DNA of 7,911 nt from Bacillota bacterium (GTDB lineage Bacteria; Bacillota; Bacilli; Thermoactinomycetales; DSM-44946). The stretch's first letter is position 1; the number at the start of each line of letters is the position of its first letter. Under the pieces are notes generated by a model. That model was given only the letters and a program-made list of their open reading frames with translations. It was not told where the DNA came from and did not search any database. Below, in pieces: positions 5,281 to 7,911 of this stretch. The position numbers and the translations under genes are program-made. The stretch spans positions 1 to 7,911 of the forward strand of contig JAJYSD010000035.1 of assembly GCA_021793745.1 (NCBI GenBank). The letters are read 5' to 3'.

Positions 5281-6913
5281 GGAAATTCGGAGGGCGGTGC
5301 TCTCCGCCGGTTTGGCCACGGAGGAGAATATACCGGAAGTGGAATTGGAGATTCCCCGGGAAAAGGCCCACGGGGATCTGGCCACCAACATGGCGATGAA
5401 ACTGACGCGCATCGCCCGGGCCAACCCCCGGGAGATCGCAGCCCGGATCGTGGAGAGAATCGACCGGGAAAAGGGACGGATCTGCGATATCCAGGTGGCG
5501 GGCCCCGGTTTTATCAACTTTTTCCTGGATCGCTCCTTTTTGACGGAAGTGCTGGAAGAGATCCGGGCCGCCGGCACCCGTTACGGCTGTTCCGATGTGG
5601 GCGGCGGCCAAAGGGTCAACGTGGAGTTTGTCAGCGCCAACCCGACGGGCAGCCTGCACCTCGGCCATGCCCGGGGAGCCGCCGTCGGAGATTCCCTGTG
5701 CAATATCCTGGAAGCCGCCGGTTACGATGTGACCAGGGAGTACTACATCAACGACGCGGGCAATCAGATCCGGCTGCTCGCCCTCTCCCTGGAGGCCCGT
5801 TATTTGGAGGCCCTCGGAAAGGAATGCGAATTCCCCGAGGACGGGTATCGGGGTCAGGACATCATCGATATGGCCCGGGATTTGGTCCAACAGGAGGGGG
5901 ATTCGCTCCTTTCCCTGGACCGGGAGGAACGGCTCGCCCGTTTGCGGGAGTTCGGACTGAAGCGGATGCTGGAGAAGATCCGCCGGGATCTGGAGCGGTA
6001 CCGGGTTCGTTTCGACGTGTGGTTCAGCGAGCGGTCCCTCTATGAGTCCGGAGCGGTCGAACGGGTCCTGAAGGAGCTGGACGAAAAGGGATATACCTAT
6101 GAGGAAGACGGTGCGCTGTGGTTGAAGTCGACGGCCTTCGGCGACGACAAGGACCGCGTTCTGGTCAAGGGGGACGGTTCCTACACCTACCTCACCCCGG
6201 ACATCGCCTATCACCGGGATAAGCTGAACCGCGGATTCGATCGGCTCATCAATATATGGGGCGCCGATCACCACGGGTATATTCCCCGGATGAAGGCGGC
6301 CATCGCCGCCCAGGGATACGATCCGGAGCGCCTGACGGTGCTGGTGACCCAGATGGTGAAACTGTTCCAGGGCGGGGAATTGGTCAAGATGTCCAAACGG
6401 ACCGGGAAAGCCGTCACGTTGGAAGAGCTGATGGATGAAGTGGGGATTGATGCCGTCCGCTATTTCTTCGTCATGCGCAGTCCCGACAGCCACCTGGACT
6501 TCGACATGGACTTGGCGGTTTCCCGGTCCAACGAGAACCCGGTCTATTATGTCCAATACGCCCATGCCCGGATTCAAAGCGTCTTTCGTCAGGCCGAGGA
6601 ACGGGGGCTTTCCCCCGCCGGGGATCCGGAAACCCTCTCCCTGCTCACAGAGGAACAGGAGTATGAATTGATGCAGGCCCTGGCCGCTTTCCCCGACGAA
6701 GTGGCCGGTGCGGCGCAGCAGCTCACGCCCCACCGGGTGGTGCGCTATCTGCATGAATTGGCCTCCCTGTTCCACAGCTATTACAGGGCTCATCGGGTGA
6801 TCGGCGAGGATGAGAAACAGTCCCGGGCCCGGCTGGCCCTTCTGGCAGGGGTGGCTCAGGTGCTCAAAAACGGCCTGACCCTGATCGGTGTCAACGCTCC
6901 GGATCGGATGTAA
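5243..6913 (+). CDS. argS: Arginyl-tRNA synthetase
   Basis: Class I synthetase that charges tRNA-Arg with arginine in the cytoplasm; essential for translation. The 556-aa product equals the length of B. subtilis ArgS as I know it. The N-terminal ArgRS domain (about 1-115) includes [17 protein letters not shown] (36-52). The catalytic domain has [19 protein letters not shown] (127-145), where HLGH (139-142) is the HIGH motif, then [12 protein letters not shown] (165-176) and [15 protein letters not shown] (382-396), the KMSKS-type loop. The DALR anticodon-binding domain occupies about 430-556, with YVQYAHARI at 436-444. ATG 5243 is chosen over an upstream in-frame ATG at 5171 because GGAGGGAGGA (5225-5234) sits 8 bases before it and because the length fits. 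It overlaps the 3' end of the DUF1934 gene by 38 bases, implying translational coupling. No T-box leader is seen upstream. Confidence 0.97.
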   Translation: MTVLTRMRETLREEIRRAVLSAGLATEENIPEVELEIPREKAHGDLATNMAMKLTRIARANPREIAARIVERIDREKGRICDIQVAGPGFINFFLDRSFLTEVLEEIRAAGTRYGCSDVGGGQRVNVEFVSANPTGSLHLGHARGAAVGDSLCNILEAAGYDVTREYYINDAGNQIRLLALSLEARYLEALGKECEFPEDGYRGQDIIDMARDLVQQEGDSLLSLDREERLARLREFGLKRMLEKIRRDLERYRVRFDVWFSERSLYESGAVERVLKELDEKGYTYEEDGALWLKSTAFGDDKDRVLVKGDGSYTYLTPDIAYHRDKLNRGFDRLINIWGADHHGYIPRMKAAIAAQGYDPERLTVLVTQMVKLFQGGELVKMSKRTGKAVTLEELMDEVGIDAVRYFFVMRSPDSHLDFDMDLAVSRSNENPVYYVQYAHARIQSVFRQAEERGLSPAGDPETLSLLTEEQEYELMQALAAFPDEVAGAAQQLTPHRVVRYLHELASLFHSYYRAHRVIGEDEKQSRARLALLAGVAQVLKNGLTLIGVNAPDRM

Positions 6914-6915
6914 GC

Positions 6916-6962
6916 CGGCCGTTTGCAGGCCGCAGGGGGTGGGGGACGGGAACTCCCCACCC
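6916..6962. other. Two GC-rich stem-loops between argS and the XapX gene
   Basis: CGGCC (6916-6920) pairs with GGCCG (6928-6932) around seven bases. GGGTGGGG (6937-6944) then pairs perfectly with CCCCACCC (6955-6962) around ten bases. Neither is followed by a T-run, so they are not intrinsic terminators. They fill most of the 80-base gap after argS and could partly limit read-through, shape mRNA processing, or protect the 3' end of argS. Confidence 0.45.
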
Positions 6963-6993
6963 TGCCCACCCTTCGCCCGGGAGGCGATCGATC

Positions 6994-7158
6994 GTGAAGC
7001 TCCTTTTGCTGTCCACCTTAACCGGATTTGTTGCGGGGTTCGTTTTTTCTCTCTTCCGATTGCCGATTCCCGCTCCGCCCGCCCTGGCGGGGATTTTCGG
7101 CATCCTCGGAATCTACCTGGGGTACCAGGCCTTCGAGTGGATGAGCCGGTATTTCTGA
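6994..7158 (+). CDS. XapX domain (DUF1427-type) small membrane protein
   Basis: A 54-aa protein starting at GTG 6994, with GGGAGG (6979-6984) 9 bases upstream, and ending at TGA 7156-7158. Residues 2-21 (KLLLLSTLTGFVAGFVFSLF) form a first hydrophobic helix. The diagnostic RLPIPAPPALAG loop (22-33) is followed by a second hydrophobic segment IFGILGIYLGYQAF (34-47) and a short polar end. The pattern of helix, then R-L-P-x-P-A-P-P, then G-I-x-G-I-x-G-x-x-L-G-Y, is that of XapX domain proteins, usually 50-60 aa and predicted to span the inner membrane twice. Their role is not established; the name comes from an E. coli gene near the xanthosine (xap) genes. It sits between argS and the kinase gene on the same strand, 69 bases before the latter. 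Confidence 0.88.
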   Translation: MKLLLLSTLTGFVAGFVFSLFRLPIPAPPALAGIFGILGIYLGYQAFEWMSRYF

Positions 7159-7227
7159 TCAACCGGGTTTTTGCCGCAGCCGCAGGTGGTTGTGCGCCCA
7201 CATCAAAGGGTAAAGGCGGGGATTCCT

Positions 7228-7911
7228 GTGACGCAGTCCCAGGATGGAACGCGCTTGGAGCGGGTGGTCCGGAAAATCGATCCGTCGTACCGGTTGCTTC
7301 GCACCCGAAAGCTGGCGGGAGGCGTTTCGGCCCGTGCCGAACTGTTGGAGGTGGAGCGGCCGGACGGCCGGCGGATCAAAATGGTTTTCCGTCAACACGG
7401 GGAAGCCGACCGGCGGAGGAATCCCCGGATTGCGGCCGATGAGTTTCGCCTGCTGCGGGTTCTCCGCTCCGCGGGGGTGCCGGTCCCGGAACCGCTGGCC
7501 CTGGATACATCCGGCGACATCTTTTCCATCCCCTACCTGGTGATCCAATTTGTCGAGGGGGAGACAGTGGATCGACCGTCGGATTTGATCGGATACCTCC
7601 ACCAGATGGCCCTCCATCTGTCCCGGATTCATCGGGTGGACGCCTCCCGGTGCGATGTATCCTTTCTCCCGAGGGCGGAGGCGTCGATTCACAAGAGCCT
7701 TCAGCATCGCCCCGCCTCCCTGAAGGACGCTTGGAGCGAGGGAAGGATTCGGACGGCCCTGGAGCGGGTTTGGCCGTGGTCTCCGGCCAATCCCGACGTT
7801 CTGTTGCACGGGGATTATTGGCCGGGCAATCTGTTGTGGAAGGGGGGGCAGCTGGCGTCCATCATCGATTGGGAGGATGCGGCGCTGGGGGATCCCCTCG
7901 CCGATGTTAGA
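7228..7911 (+). CDS. Aminoglycoside phosphotransferase-family kinase, N-terminal part (cut by window end)
   Basis: 228 codons are visible and the frame runs off the right edge. The protein-kinase-like APH/choline-kinase fold is shown by EFRLLRVLRSAGVPVPEPLAL (72-92), the N-lobe helix, YLVIQFVEGETV (103-114), the hinge, LHGDYWPGNLLW (193-204), the catalytic loop with Asp196 and Asn201, and IDWEDAALGDPLADV (213-227), in which Asp214 is the metal-binding equivalent of the DFG Asp. K51 or R55 may be the nucleotide-contacting residue of the N-lobe; this is uncertain. Family members phosphorylate small-molecule hydroxyls (sugars, choline, macrolides, aminoglycosides) with ATP or GTP. Nothing here points to a resistance role rather than metabolism. 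The start is GTG 7228, six bases after GCGGGG; upstream GTGs (7186, 7192) and TTG 7171 in the same frame lack a good site. Perhaps 70-100 residues are missing. Confidence 0.88.
   Translation, partial: MTQSQDGTRLERVVRKIDPSYRLLRTRKLAGGVSARAELLEVERPDGRRIKMVFRQHGEADRRRNPRIAADEFRLLRVLRSAGVPVPEPLALDTSGDIFSIPYLVIQFVEGETVDRPSDLIGYLHQMALHLSRIHRVDASRCDVSFLPRAEASIHKSLQHRPASLKDAWSEGRIRTALERVWPWSPANPDVLLHGDYWPGNLLWKGGQLASIIDWEDAALGDPLADVR

Noticed and set aside
3084..7201. Two very long antisense frames (653 and 723 codons) that together cover speE to the XapX gene
   Set aside because: Same codon-bias effect. Opposite strands of speE, speB, ywiB and argS are all explained by strongly recognised proteins, and no ribosome binding sites or motifs support the antisense frames.

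Overview
The window looks like chromosome of a high-GC, Gram-positive, probably spore-forming member of the Bacillales, most like the thermophilic Thermoactinomycetaceae. Three things suggest this. The gene neighbourhood (class A penicillin-binding protein / speE / speB / YwiB-type DUF1934 / argS) matches the Bacillus subtilis pbpG-speE-speB and ywiB-argS neighbourhoods. The ribosome binding sites are strong and purine-rich. The coding sequence is GC-rich, with GTG and TTG starts used alongside ATG. The family-level placement is inference.

From left to right: the window opens inside a rightward gene (1-318) whose visible part is the C-terminal catalytic-cysteine region of a permuted papain/NlpC-P60-like (YiiX-type) protein with an unusual basic tail. 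A 178-base gap with a short dyad follows, then a 74-codon gene of unknown function (497-721). A strong stem-loop terminator (771-801) separates it from the convergent leftward gene for a class A penicillin-binding protein, PbpG-like (801-2849). The PBP stop codon lies in the T-run of that terminator.

The divergent 213-base region 2850-3062 holds a forespore-type (sigma-G-like) promoter candidate and a 17-bp dyad on the PBP side, and a housekeeping-type promoter candidate on the other side. Rightward from there run speE and speB (polyamine synthesis, 9 bases apart), a DUF1934 protein, and argS (arginyl-tRNA synthetase), which overlaps the DUF1934 gene by 38 bases. After a GC-rich stem-loop region come a 54-residue XapX membrane protein and the first 228 codons of an aminoglycoside phosphotransferase-family kinase, which runs off the right edge.

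speE and speB give two steps of one pathway: agmatine to putrescine, then putrescine to spermidine, or the thermophile variant through aminopropylagmatine. Their shared strand and tight spacing with DUF1934 and argS suggest one transcript centred on arginine and its products. I see no mobile element, CRISPR array, rRNA or tRNA gene, and no clear sign of a wholly new system. The observations most worth a second look are the putative forespore promoter with its overlapping dyad, the basic extension on the papain-like protein, the W-rich C-terminal tail of the PBP, and the unassigned 74-aa gene.
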